Assembly: GCA_025934385.1 (NCBI GenBank)
Contig: JAICYE010000176.1
Location: forward strand, 1-5,585
Length of the DNA stretch: 5,585 nucleotides
Direction: 5' to 3'
Source: Acidimicrobiia bacterium
Lineage (GTDB): Bacteria; Actinomycetota; Acidimicrobiia; IMCC26256; BP-133
Each line of letters opens with the position of its first letter. The stretch's first letter is position 1. Below, piece after piece: positions 1 through 5,585 of this stretch. The translations under genes and the position numbers were made by a program. The notes under the pieces are model-generated. The model saw nothing but the letters and a program-made list of their open reading frames with translations. It did not search any database and had not been told where the DNA came from.

Positions 1-1134
1 CCAGGGTGGGTCGGCCCAGCCGGGCGGGACCGCCGGGCCCGGCGGAGGGGCCGGCTCGACGGGAGTGTGCACCGGAGGCGGCAGGTGAAGCTCCGGAGGG
101 TCCGGCGACGGGCCGGCGGTGAGGTCGACGGCGTCTTCGGGGGGTCGCCAACTCCGGGCCGCGGCCTGCCCGGCCCGCCGCAGGGCGCGGGAGGCGCGAC
201 GGGCGGGCTCGGCGGCGGCTTCGACCGCCCGGGCGGTCCCGCGGGCGAGCAGGCCGTGGGCGTCGACGTCGCCGGCGGCGGCCAGACCCGGGGCCAGCAA
301 GCGCTCGGCCGGCCGGAGGTCGGGGGCCGAGGCCAGCCAGTGCTGCTGCGTCTCGCCACCGAGCAGCGGGGCGGCGGGGACGGCGGCGGCCAGCGTGGCG
401 GGGGCGTCGGCCAGTTCGCCCTGGCGCATCCGGCACGGCGGGCAGCGGTCGAGATGCGAGCGGACGATCAGGCCGTCGGTGGGCTCCAGGGCGGCGGCCC
501 GGTAGGCGTCGAGGTGGTCCACGGTGAAGCGGCAGCCGGCCCGCACCTCGTGGCGGCCGTAGGTCGCCTGCTGGGCGGCCCGGACCTCGGCCCGGGCGGA
601 GCCGGCGAGGGTGACGACGTCCTGCGGCCCGCCGCCGAGGACGCCGGCCACCTCGGCCGGTGTCATCGCCTCGACGTCGAAGAGCCACAGGGCCGTCCGC
701 GATGGTTCCGGCAGTGCGGCCAGGGCCTCCCGGGCGACGTGGTGCTCCAGCGTCGAGAGCACGACCTCGCCGTCCGGCCCGAGCCCGGCCAGTGGCGCCG
801 GCGCCGGTGCTCCCGGCCCGTCCGCCCGTCCAGCGGCGGCGGCCCGGTCGAGGGCGGCCTGCCGGGCGCAGGCCAGGACAAAGGGGCGCAATGTCACGGC
901 GCCGGTCCCGAACTCCTCAGCTTCCTCGGGCAACGCCGAGAAGAGCCGGGTGAACCCCTCGATGACCGCCAGCTCGGCGTCGGGGGAGAACCGGGAGGCG
1001 ACGCAGGCGATCCGCCAGGCGGCGGCGTGGTGGCGCAGGTACAGCACGCCGAAGGCCAGGCGGTCGCCGTGGCGGGCCGCCTCGACCAGGGTGAAGTCGC
1101 CGGCGGCGGTGACGTCGTCAGGGTTGAAGCCCAT
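1..1134 (-). CDS. ECF-type sigma factor with fused anti-sigma zinc finger (3' end outside window)
   Basis: A 378-codon open frame runs from ATG at 1134 to the left edge without a stop, so the C-terminus is missing. Residues about 16-75 resemble sigma region 2 (GDRLAFGVLYLRHH, then a DAELAVIEGFTRLF helix in place of the usual DAEDLVQEAF). Residues 136-187 resemble region 4 (EALAALPEPSRTALWLFDVE, then PAEVAGVLG). A zinc-binding anti-sigma motif follows: C201, H227, C231 and C234, an HxxxCxxC with an upstream Cys. An Ala/Arg-rich stretch comes next, and a Pro-rich tail begins near residue 340. No membrane segment is visible before the edge. A purine-rich ribosome-binding site (AAGGGAG, 1138-1144) precedes the start. 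ECF groups with C-terminal zinc-finger extensions are known in actinobacteria (ECF52/53 as I recall); this one probably directs RNA polymerase under control of its own tail. No target is visible. The family is well supported; the group and signal are not. Confidence 0.88.
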   Translation of the reverse strand, partial: MGFNPDDVTAAGDFTLVEAARHGDRLAFGVLYLRHHAAAWRIACVASRFSPDAELAVIEGFTRLFSALPEEAEEFGTGAVTLRPFVLACARQAALDRAAAAGRADGPGAPAPAPLAGLGPDGEVVLSTLEHHVAREALAALPEPSRTALWLFDVEAMTPAEVAGVLGGGPQDVVTLAGSARAEVRAAQQATYGRHEVRAGCRFTVDHLDAYRAAALEPTDGLIVRSHLDRCPPCRMRQGELADAPATLAAAVPAAPLLGGETQQHWLASAPDLRPAERLLAPGLAAAGDVDAHGLLARGTARAVEAAAEPARRASRALRRAGQAAARSWRPPEDAVDLTAGPSPDPPELHLPPPVHTPVEPAPPPGPAVPPGWADPPW

Positions 1135-1316
1135 GCTCTCCCTTCCCCCTCCCCAGGGGTCGTCAGGGTCGCGTCGAGGAAGCCGCGCCTCTGGTGTGGA
1201 ATCGGTTGCTTTCATTCCCCGGTTGAGGCGGTTTCTCACGTTCCGTGGTCAGACTTGCCCGAAACGCGCCGATAGCGGGCTGAACGCGGAGCGCGGTCCG
1301 TAGCCTGTCGGGCGAG
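1135..1316. promoter_or_regulatory. Divergent intergenic region between sigma-factor gene and DuOB-like gene
   Basis: This 182-base spacer separates two divergently transcribed genes and should hold both promoters. On the minus strand a G/A-rich tract at about 1138-1155 gives the sigma gene a strong ribosome-binding site. The middle (about 1198-1245) is the least GC-rich part. It carries GGAAT/ATTCC inverted arms at 1198-1202 and 1214-1218 and repeats of CGGTT at 1203, 1220 and 1229, all too short to call an operator. No clear -35/-10 pair was found for the sigma gene. Confidence 0.5.
1301..1306 (+). promoter_or_regulatory. Possible -10 element (TAGCCT) for a leaderless or near-leaderless transcript
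   Basis: TAGCCT fits the actinobacterial TANNNT -10 pattern and ends 10 bases before the ATG at 1317, so transcription would begin within about 0-5 bases of the start codon. There is no good ribosome-binding site before this ATG, which suits leaderless translation. No convincing -35 was found (CTGAAC near 1280 is weak). This is inference from position and consensus only. Confidence 0.35.
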
Positions 1317-2018
1317 ATGGCCGCTCAGCAGACGATCGTCGTCGACCACCTGGCCCGTCTGGAGGACGGGTCGATCGTCGTCGCCGGTATCGACGGCAGC
1401 CACGAGCACATCGCTCCGCTCCGGGGAACGCCGTGGGACACGGCCGCCACCGCCCGGGCCGGCGGCCCGTTCGGCATCGGCGAGGTCGTCGACCTCGGCT
1501 TCTCCCGGCGCAGCGGGAGGCCGCCGCTGGTCGAGGAACGGGCGGTCGAAGAGGAGGAGGTCAACGCCCTGGGGCGGCTCCCCGACGGCCAGTTCTGGTC
1601 GCTGCTGGAGACGCTCGGCCACGACCACCTGCCGTCGATCTACGGCCCGGATCTCGCGGTGTCGTCATCGGGGTCGGCGTCGGTGCCGGCCGGTCGGGGG
1701 AAGGCGTCGCTCGGCGTGCTGCGCTGCCCCGGCCCGGCGGAGCTGTTCCGGCGGGGCAGCCAGCTGCGGATGGGCCTCGACGACCTGCGGCTGGGTTCGC
1801 TCGACCTCACCGTCCACGACCACCGGCTGCGGGACGAGAAGGGCGTCCCCATCGACTCGCTGTGGAAGGTCATCCGCCGCCGGGTCCAGAGCGGCGAGCC
1901 GGTCATCCTCTCCGTCGGTCTGAGCCAGGCGTTCAACGGCGTGCACTGGCTCCGGGTCGACAACATCCACTTCCGGGACTACTTCGACGACCACCCGGTG
2001 TTCCGGTTCGCCCGCTGA
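1317..2018 (+). CDS. DuOB (dual OB-fold)-like protein, function unknown
   Basis: This 233-residue soluble protein has no signal peptide or membrane helix and shows the codon bias of a real gene. I recognise the general pattern of dual OB-fold (DuOB) domain proteins. There is a short N-terminal beta strand (TIVVDHLARL, residues 6-15), an HIAPLRG element (31-37) where family members have a WIRPVS-like motif, and an IGEVVDLGF strand. A second half contains SLDLTVHDHRLR and ends with the most recognisable block, VILSVGLSQAFNGVHWLRVD (196-215) followed by NIHF. OB folds usually bind nucleic acids or other ligands, but no catalytic residues are evident and the role is unknown. It is divergent from the sigma gene and convergent with the furoate-type operon, so it stands alone here. 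The start is the first ATG of the frame, preceded by a possible leaderless promoter. The gene is likely real; the family assignment is from memory and moderate. Confidence 0.8.
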   Translation: MAAQQTIVVDHLARLEDGSIVVAGIDGSHEHIAPLRGTPWDTAATARAGGPFGIGEVVDLGFSRRSGRPPLVEERAVEEEEVNALGRLPDGQFWSLLETLGHDHLPSIYGPDLAVSSSGSASVPAGRGKASLGVLRCPGPAELFRRGSQLRMGLDDLRLGSLDLTVHDHRLRDEKGVPIDSLWKVIRRRVQSGEPVILSVGLSQAFNGVHWLRVDNIHFRDYFDDHPVFRFAR

Positions 2019-2045
2019 GGGCTCGGGAGCTCGACCTGCCTCCCC
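2019..2045. other. Convergent 3' gap
   Basis: Only 27 bases separate the stop codons of the plus-strand DuOB-like gene and the minus-strand crotonase gene. GAGCTC is the only palindrome; no stem with a T-run is present. No intrinsic terminator can be called here on either strand, so the two transcripts may overlap at their ends. Confidence 0.6.
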
Positions 2046-2831
2046 CTACGAGCCGGTGTACTTCGGCGGGCGGCGTTCGGCGAAGGCGGCGACGCCCTCG
2101 GCGAAGTCGTCGGTGGAACGGAGCAGGCCGTAGGCCAGGCCCTCCAGCTCAAGGCCGACGTGGAGCGGCGCGTCGTAGGCCAGGTTGAGCACCCGCTTGG
2201 CCACCTTCAGGGCCAGGGGCGCCTTGGCCGCCAGCTCGAGGGCGATCCCGGTGGTGCGGGCGTCGAGTTCGGCGAGGGGTACGACCTCGGCCACCAGCCC
2301 CCACTGCAGCGCTTCGGCGGCGGGGATGCGCCGACCCCGCAGGATGGCGTCCTTGGCCCGGGAGAGGCCGACGAGATGGGCGAGCCGTTGTGTCCCGCCG
2401 CTGCCGGGGATCATGCCGAGGGTGATCTCGGGCAGGCCGAGGACGGTGTCGTCGGCCGCCAACCGCAGGTCGCAGGCGAGGGCCAGCTCCAGGCCGACGC
2501 CGAACGTCCAGCCGTGGAGCTTGGCCACCACCGGCTTCGGGCAGCGCTCGGCGGCGGCGATGTTCTTCGCCAGGTGGGACAGCTCCTCGGGGCTGCGGGT
2601 CATGAAACCCGGGATGTCACCCCCGGCAGTGAACGCCTGCTCACCGGCGCCGGCCAGCACGACGACCCGCACGCCGTCGTCGGCGCCGAGCTCGCCGAAC
2701 ACCCCGGCCAGCTGGTCGCGGGCCGCCAGGCTGACCCGGTTCATCTTCTCGGGGACGTCGAGGGTGATCGTGGCGATGCCGCGCTCGGCGTCGCGCTCGA
2801 CGTGGAAGCCGTCGTACGTGTCTCCGGTCAT
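2046..2831 (-). CDS. hmfE: Crotonase-family (enoyl-CoA hydratase/isomerase) enzyme, probable 2-oxoglutaroyl-CoA hydrolase
   Basis: This 261-residue protein has the usual crotonase length. The oxyanion-hole region reads AFTAGGDIPGF (residues 66-76). The second conserved block is GWTFGVGLELALACD (107-121), and LPEITLGMIPGSGGTQRL covers 133-150. Glu115 and Glu135 lie 20 residues apart, at the positions of the two catalytic glutamates of enoyl-CoA hydratase (E144/E164 in the rat enzyme). The gene is last in the operon and its ATG overlaps the ligase stop as ATGA, with a GAGGA ribosome-binding site about 9 bases upstream. Next to an acyl-CoA ligase and a molybdenum-dehydrogenase subunit it fits HmfE, which hydrolyses 2-oxoglutaroyl-CoA to 2-oxoglutarate and CoA in furoate breakdown. 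Its sequence also resembles HmfE-type proteins as I recall them. A hydratase acting on another aromatic or aliphatic CoA ester remains possible. The crotonase assignment is firm; the substrate is inferred. Confidence 0.93.
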   Translation of the reverse strand: MTGDTYDGFHVERDAERGIATITLDVPEKMNRVSLAARDQLAGVFGELGADDGVRVVVLAGAGEQAFTAGGDIPGFMTRSPEELSHLAKNIAAAERCPKPVVAKLHGWTFGVGLELALACDLRLAADDTVLGLPEITLGMIPGSGGTQRLAHLVGLSRAKDAILRGRRIPAAEALQWGLVAEVVPLAELDARTTGIALELAAKAPLALKVAKRVLNLAYDAPLHVGLELEGLAYGLLRSTDDFAEGVAAFAERRPPKYTGS

Positions 2832-4267
2832 GGGGCCGGATCCTCGCGCAGCAGCCGGCGGAGCAGCTTGCCGGAGGGCGATTTCGGCAGGGTCTCCACG
2901 AAGCGGTACCGGCGGGGCCGCTTGAAGTCGGCCAGCGGCGACCGGCGGCACCACTCGTCGAGGGTGGCGGTGTCGAGCGGTTCGCGGCTGACGACGAAGG
3001 CCGTGACCCGCTGGCCGAGGCGTTCGTCGGCCGTTCCGATCACGGCCGCCTCGGCGACGGCCGGATGGGCCACGAGGACGTCCTCCACCTCGGTGGGGTG
3101 GATGTTCTCCCCGCCCGAGATCACCATGTCGTCGGCCCGGCCGACCACCCACAGATCGCCGTCGGCATCGAGGCGGCCGAGGTCGCCGGTGCGGTACCAG
3201 CCGTCGGCCGTGAGCGCCTTGGCGTCGGCGTCGGGCCGGTGCCAGTAGCCGCCGAACGCCTCGTCGGAGTCCAGGGCGGCGAGGATCTCGCCGACGCCGT
3301 CGTCCTCTCCGGCGCCGCCGATCGGGTCGAGCCTGAGCCGGCCGTGCACGCCGGAGCGCCCGGCGCAGCCGGGCTTGGCCCGCTGGTCGCCGTGAATCGA
3401 GAACGTGTAGATCTCGGTCGACCCGTAGTGGTTGACGAACACCTCGGGGCTGAACGCCTCGTTGCAGCGCTCGACGAGCGTGGGGCTCATCGGCGCCCCG
3501 GCGTAGGCGAGACGGGGGACCGGCAGTCGCCGCTCGGCGGCGTCGAGAGCTCCGAGGAGGTCGTGGTACAGCGTGGGGGCGAGGTAGAGGGCGCCGATCC
3601 GTTCGGCGGCGATCAGCTCGACGGCCTCGGCGGCCCGGAACTCCGGCCGGATCACGAAGCAGCCGCCGACGGCGTGCATGGCCAGCAGCGAGCGGACGGC
3701 CATCGTGTGGTACAGCGGCATCACGCCCAGCGTCCGCTCGCCCGGCCCGTAGCGGCACTGGATCACGTGGGCCAGCGCCGCCGCCCACTCCGCCCGCTGC
3801 GACCGGGGCACTCCTTTGGGGCGGCCGGTGGTGCCCGAGGTGTAGAGCATGAGCGACGGCTCGGTGTCGACGACGTCGGACGGGCCGGGCGCCGGGTCTC
3901 CGGGGGTGAGCTCCGTCCACGGCCGGGCGCCGGTGGCGTCGACGAGGTGCTCCTCGGCGAAGAAGACGGCGGCCTCGGCGTCGGTGGCGCAGTAGCGGAT
4001 CTCGTCGGGCTTGAGCCGCCAGTTGACGGGCACGAAGCAGGCGCCGAGCCACTGGCAGGCCCAGTAGGCGACGACCGTCTCGACGCGGTTGCGGACCGCC
4101 GCCACGACGCGCTGCCCCCGTCGGACGCCGAGGGAGGCGAGACCGCCGGCGGCCCGGCGGGCCTCGCCGAGGAGATCGCCGTAGGTCAGGCGCCGCTCGC
4201 CGTCGGCGACGGCCTCGGCGTCGGGTTCCCGCTCGGCGGCGGCCAGGAGCACCTCGCCGAGGTTCAC
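2828..4267 (-). CDS. hmfD: AMP-forming acyl-CoA ligase, probable 2-furoate--CoA ligase
   Basis: This 479-residue member of the adenylate-forming family activates a carboxylic acid with ATP and then forms its CoA thioester. All core motifs are present: the phosphate loop YTSGTTGRPKG (142-152), YGSTE (281-285), GWYRTGDLGRL with Asp362 binding the ribose, GRADDMVISGGEN at the hinge with Arg377, and the C-terminal PKSPSGKLLRRLL with catalytic Lys467. The start is a GTG at 4267 whose last two bases lie in the upstream gene's TGA (GTGA), and the protein then begins with a normal family N-terminus, NLGEVLLAAAEREPDAEAVA. A start further upstream would only add sequence translated from the neighbouring gene in another frame. 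It is somewhat short for the family (commonly 500-550) but lacks no motif. Gene order supports 2-furoate as substrate; benzoate-like acids are the main alternative. Confidence 0.94.
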   Translation of the reverse strand: MNLGEVLLAAAEREPDAEAVADGERRLTYGDLLGEARRAAGGLASLGVRRGQRVVAAVRNRVETVVAYWACQWLGACFVPVNWRLKPDEIRYCATDAEAAVFFAEEHLVDATGARPWTELTPGDPAPGPSDVVDTEPSLMLYTSGTTGRPKGVPRSQRAEWAAALAHVIQCRYGPGERTLGVMPLYHTMAVRSLLAMHAVGGCFVIRPEFRAAEAVELIAAERIGALYLAPTLYHDLLGALDAAERRLPVPRLAYAGAPMSPTLVERCNEAFSPEVFVNHYGSTEIYTFSIHGDQRAKPGCAGRSGVHGRLRLDPIGGAGEDDGVGEILAALDSDEAFGGYWHRPDADAKALTADGWYRTGDLGRLDADGDLWVVGRADDMVISGGENIHPTEVEDVLVAHPAVAEAAVIGTADERLGQRVTAFVVSREPLDTATLDEWCRRSPLADFKRPRRYRFVETLPKSPSGKLLRRLLREDPAP

Positions 4268-5585
4268 GATGCCGGTTCGCCGCCACCGGTGCCGGCGACC
4301 TCGGCGATGGCGGCGACGATCGGCTCGTAGCCGGTGCAGCGGCAGAGGTGGCCGGAGAGCAGCCGGCGGATCTCGTCCTCGTCGGGCGGACCCTGCCGGC
4401 CGACCGCCGACTGGTCGAGTCGTTCGGTTGCGGCCATGAGGATGCCGGCGGTGCAGAACCCGCACTGGAGGGCGAAGTGCCGCTTGAACGCCGCCTGGAG
4501 CGGGTGGAGCGTGCGGTCGGCGTCGGCGGCCGCCAGCCCTTCCACCGTGGTGATCTCGGCGCCGTCGGCCTGGCGGCCCAGCAGGAGGCAGGACCGGACG
4601 CCGACGCCGTCGAGGCGGATGGTGCAGGCGCCGCACACGCCGTGCTCGCAGCCGACGTGGGTGCCCCGCAGGCCAAGGTCGTGGCGGAGGAAGTCCGACA
4701 GCAGCTGCCGGTCGGGGACGCGCTCCAGCGACACCACCCGCCCGTTGACTCTGCAGCGCCCGTCCCCGGTTCTCGGCAGGATTTTCCGCGGAAAGCGCGG
4801 CAAATCCTGCCGAGATTCGGGGGGACTCGTAGCAGCACGGCCGCGGGCCCGTTCAACGGCGCGGGTTACGAGGACGGCGACGAGGTGGCGCTGGTAGTCC
4901 GGAGGGGCGTGCAGCGAACCGGTTGGGTCGATGAGGCCGGCCGCGATGCGGCCGGCCTCATCGGGCGGTGCGCCGCTCACGAGGGCCTCGGCCGCCTCGG
5001 GCAGGAGCAGCGGGCGGTCGGCGATGGCGCCGGCGGCGACCCGGGCGGCGCCGACGCGACCGTCGGCATCGAGCAGCAGCGACACGGCCACCGCCGCCAG
5101 GGGGAAGTCGCCGTGGCGCTGGGCCACTTCCAGGAGAGCGCTGCCCTCGCGCTCCCGGGGGACCGGGAAGCGCACTTCGGTCACGAGTTCCCCGGGTCGC
5201 ACGGTGGTGGTGAGGAAGCCGGCAAACAGGTCGTCGGCCGGGATCTCCCGCCGTCCGTCCGGCCCTTCCGCCACCACGGAACCGCCGAGGGCGAGGAGGG
5301 CGAGGGGCAGTTCGGCGGCGGGATCGGCGTGGGCCACCGAGCCGCCGACGGTCCCCCGGTTGCGGGTGGCGACGTGCCCGACCAGCGGCAGCCCGTCGGC
5401 CAGGGCGCCGATCGCCGCCGCCTCCGACGAGAGCTCCAGCGTCCGCTGGCGGGTCAGGGCGCCGACGACCAGCGTGCCGTCGGTGACATCCAGTCCGTCG
5501 AGACCGGCGAGCCCGTTGAGGTCGACGACGACGCCGGGCGCGGCGAGCCGGAGGTTGAGCATCGGCACGAGGCTCTGGCCGCCGG
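4264..5585 (-). CDS. hmfBC: Fused FAD-binding and 2Fe-2S subunit of a xanthine-dehydrogenase-family enzyme, probable 2-furoyl-CoA dehydrogenase (5' end outside window)
   Basis: The frame is open to the right edge, which lies inside the FAD motif GGQSLVPMLNLRL, so about 25-35 N-terminal residues are missing; the GTG at 5568 is internal. The FAD domain contains RNRGTVGGSVAHADPAAELP and ends with the usual C-terminal block (IDPTGSLHAPPDYQRHLVAV). A linker encoded by a palindrome (4771-4815) follows, then a complete 2Fe-2S subunit. Plant-type cluster cysteines are at 4650, 4635, 4626 and 4590 (CEHGVCGAC...C). The second cluster's are at 4464, 4455, 4344 and 4338 (CGFC...CRC). These domains pass electrons from a molybdenum large subunit, which should be encoded beyond the right edge. 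In the furoate pathway they are usually two proteins (HmfB and HmfC); here they are one chain in that order. The stop overlaps the ligase start. Other CoA-ester or N-heterocycle hydroxylases of the family cannot be excluded. Confidence 0.93.
   Translation of the reverse strand, partial: GGQSLVPMLNLRLAAPGVVVDLNGLAGLDGLDVTDGTLVVGALTRQRTLELSSEAAAIGALADGLPLVGHVATRNRGTVGGSVAHADPAAELPLALLALGGSVVAEGPDGRREIPADDLFAGFLTTTVRPGELVTEVRFPVPREREGSALLEVAQRHGDFPLAAVAVSLLLDADGRVGAARVAAGAIADRPLLLPEAAEALVSGAPPDEAGRIAAGLIDPTGSLHAPPDYQRHLVAVLVTRAVERARGRAATSPPESRQDLPRFPRKILPRTGDGRCRVNGRVVSLERVPDRQLLSDFLRHDLGLRGTHVGCEHGVCGACTIRLDGVGVRSCLLLGRQADGAEITTVEGLAAADADRTLHPLQAAFKRHFALQCGFCTAGILMAATERLDQSAVGRQGPPDEDEIRRLLSGHLCRCTGYEPIVAAIAEVAGTGGGEPAS
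4764..4822. repeat. Long interrupted palindrome at the FAD/2Fe-2S domain junction
   Basis: The core (4771-4815, 45 bases) has perfect 14-base arms, TCTCGGCAGGATTT and its complement. A T/C mismatch then leads to inner arms CCGCG/CGCGG around a 5-base loop, GAAAG. Outside the core, CCCCG (4764-4768) pairs with CGGGG (4818-4822) after two non-pairing positions. The core is exactly 15 codons in phase and encodes SRQDLPRFPRKILPR, the linker between the FAD and 2Fe-2S domains. It is AT-richer than its surroundings and uses TTT, AAA, TTG and AGA, which are uncommon in this window. All this resembles a palindromic element (REP/MITE/RPE-like) inserted in frame. No second copy occurs in this window. 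Confidence 0.9.
4929..4963. repeat. Perfect 16-bp inverted repeat with 3-base loop inside the FAD domain
   Basis: CGATGAGGCCGGCCGC (4929-4944) is followed by GAT and its exact reverse complement (4948-4963). In the mRNA this gives a very stable GC-rich stem. It encodes DEAGRIAAGLID, close to the conserved end of the FAD subunit, so part of the symmetry may be constrained by the protein. It lies 113 bases upstream, in the transcript, of the longer palindrome at the domain junction. It has no T-run and is not a terminator in form. Confidence 0.85.

Noticed and set aside
30..45. 16-base perfect palindrome CCGCCGGGCCCGGCGG
   Set aside because: It is made only of G and C within a Pro/Gly-rich coding tail, where such symmetry arises easily from repeated CCG and GGC codons.
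1240..1244. ECF-like -35 (GGAAC on the minus strand) suggesting autoregulation of the sigma gene
   Set aside because: No matching ECF -10 is found at the usual 16-17 base spacing, and a 5-base match alone is not evidence.
67..1303. Long plus-strand open frames opposite the sigma-factor gene
   Set aside because: They are low-complexity Gly/Arg/Pro/Ala translations mirroring a minus-strand gene with clear sigma and zinc-finger motifs; GC-rich DNA leaves antisense frames open.
1333..1383. Direct repeat CGATCGTCGTCG at 1333 and 1372
   Set aside because: Both copies are in the same frame and encode similar Ile-Val-Val beta strands; this is explained by coding.
4771..4815. Reading the large palindrome as a transcription terminator
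   Set aside because: It lies inside a continuous reading frame between two intact domains and lacks a following T-run on either strand.
2046..4856. A 936-codon minus-strand open frame that could be read as one giant protein
   Set aside because: Only its last 261 codons (the crotonase) are real. The rest is out-of-frame translation of the ligase and Fe-S genes, rich in Arg, Pro and Ala with no motifs.
2160..4897. Plus-strand open frames opposite the operon (such as 3065-4330)
   Set aside because: They are antisense shadows of genes with complete family motifs and show no recognisable domain.

Overview
The window is a GC-rich stretch (GC-ending codons dominate every gene) that looks like an actinobacterial chromosome. 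The fused sigma/zinc-finger protein, the possible leaderless start and the codon bias would suit an Acidimicrobiia-type organism, but that placement is inference.

Layout from left to right: (1) positions 1-1134, minus strand: the first 378 codons of an ECF-type RNA polymerase sigma factor with an anti-sigma-like zinc finger fused behind region 4. It runs off the left edge. (2) 1135-1316: a 182-base divergent spacer carrying the ribosome-binding site of the sigma gene on one side and a possible leaderless promoter on the other. (3) 1317-2018, plus strand: a 233-residue protein resembling the dual OB-fold (DuOB) family, with no obvious functional partner here. (4) 2019-2045: a 27-base convergent gap. 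(5) 2046-5585, minus strand: a tightly coupled catabolic operon read from right to left. It encodes a fused FAD plus 2Fe-2S subunit of a xanthine-dehydrogenase-family molybdenum enzyme (cut by the right edge), then an AMP-forming acyl-CoA ligase, then a crotonase-family enzyme. The junctions overlap by 4 bases each (GTGA and ATGA).

The order FAD - 2Fe-2S - ligase - crotonase matches hmfB-hmfC-hmfD-hmfE of the 2-furoate pathway: furoate is activated to furoyl-CoA, hydroxylated by the Mo/FAD/Fe-S dehydrogenase, opened to 2-oxoglutaroyl-CoA and hydrolysed to 2-oxoglutarate. On that reading the molybdenum large subunit (hmfA) should lie just beyond the right edge. The family assignments are firm; the exact substrate is inference from gene order and recalled similarity.

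The most unusual structures are two long palindromes inside the fused FAD/2Fe-2S gene. One (4771-4815, extending to 4764-4822) sits at the seam between the two domains, is exactly 15 codons long in phase, and is AT-richer with codons rare in this window. It looks like a mobile palindromic element turned into a protein linker. The other (4929-4963) is a perfect 16-base-pair hairpin with a 3-base loop, 113 bases upstream in the mRNA. No tRNA, rRNA, CRISPR array, transposase or convincing terminator was seen.
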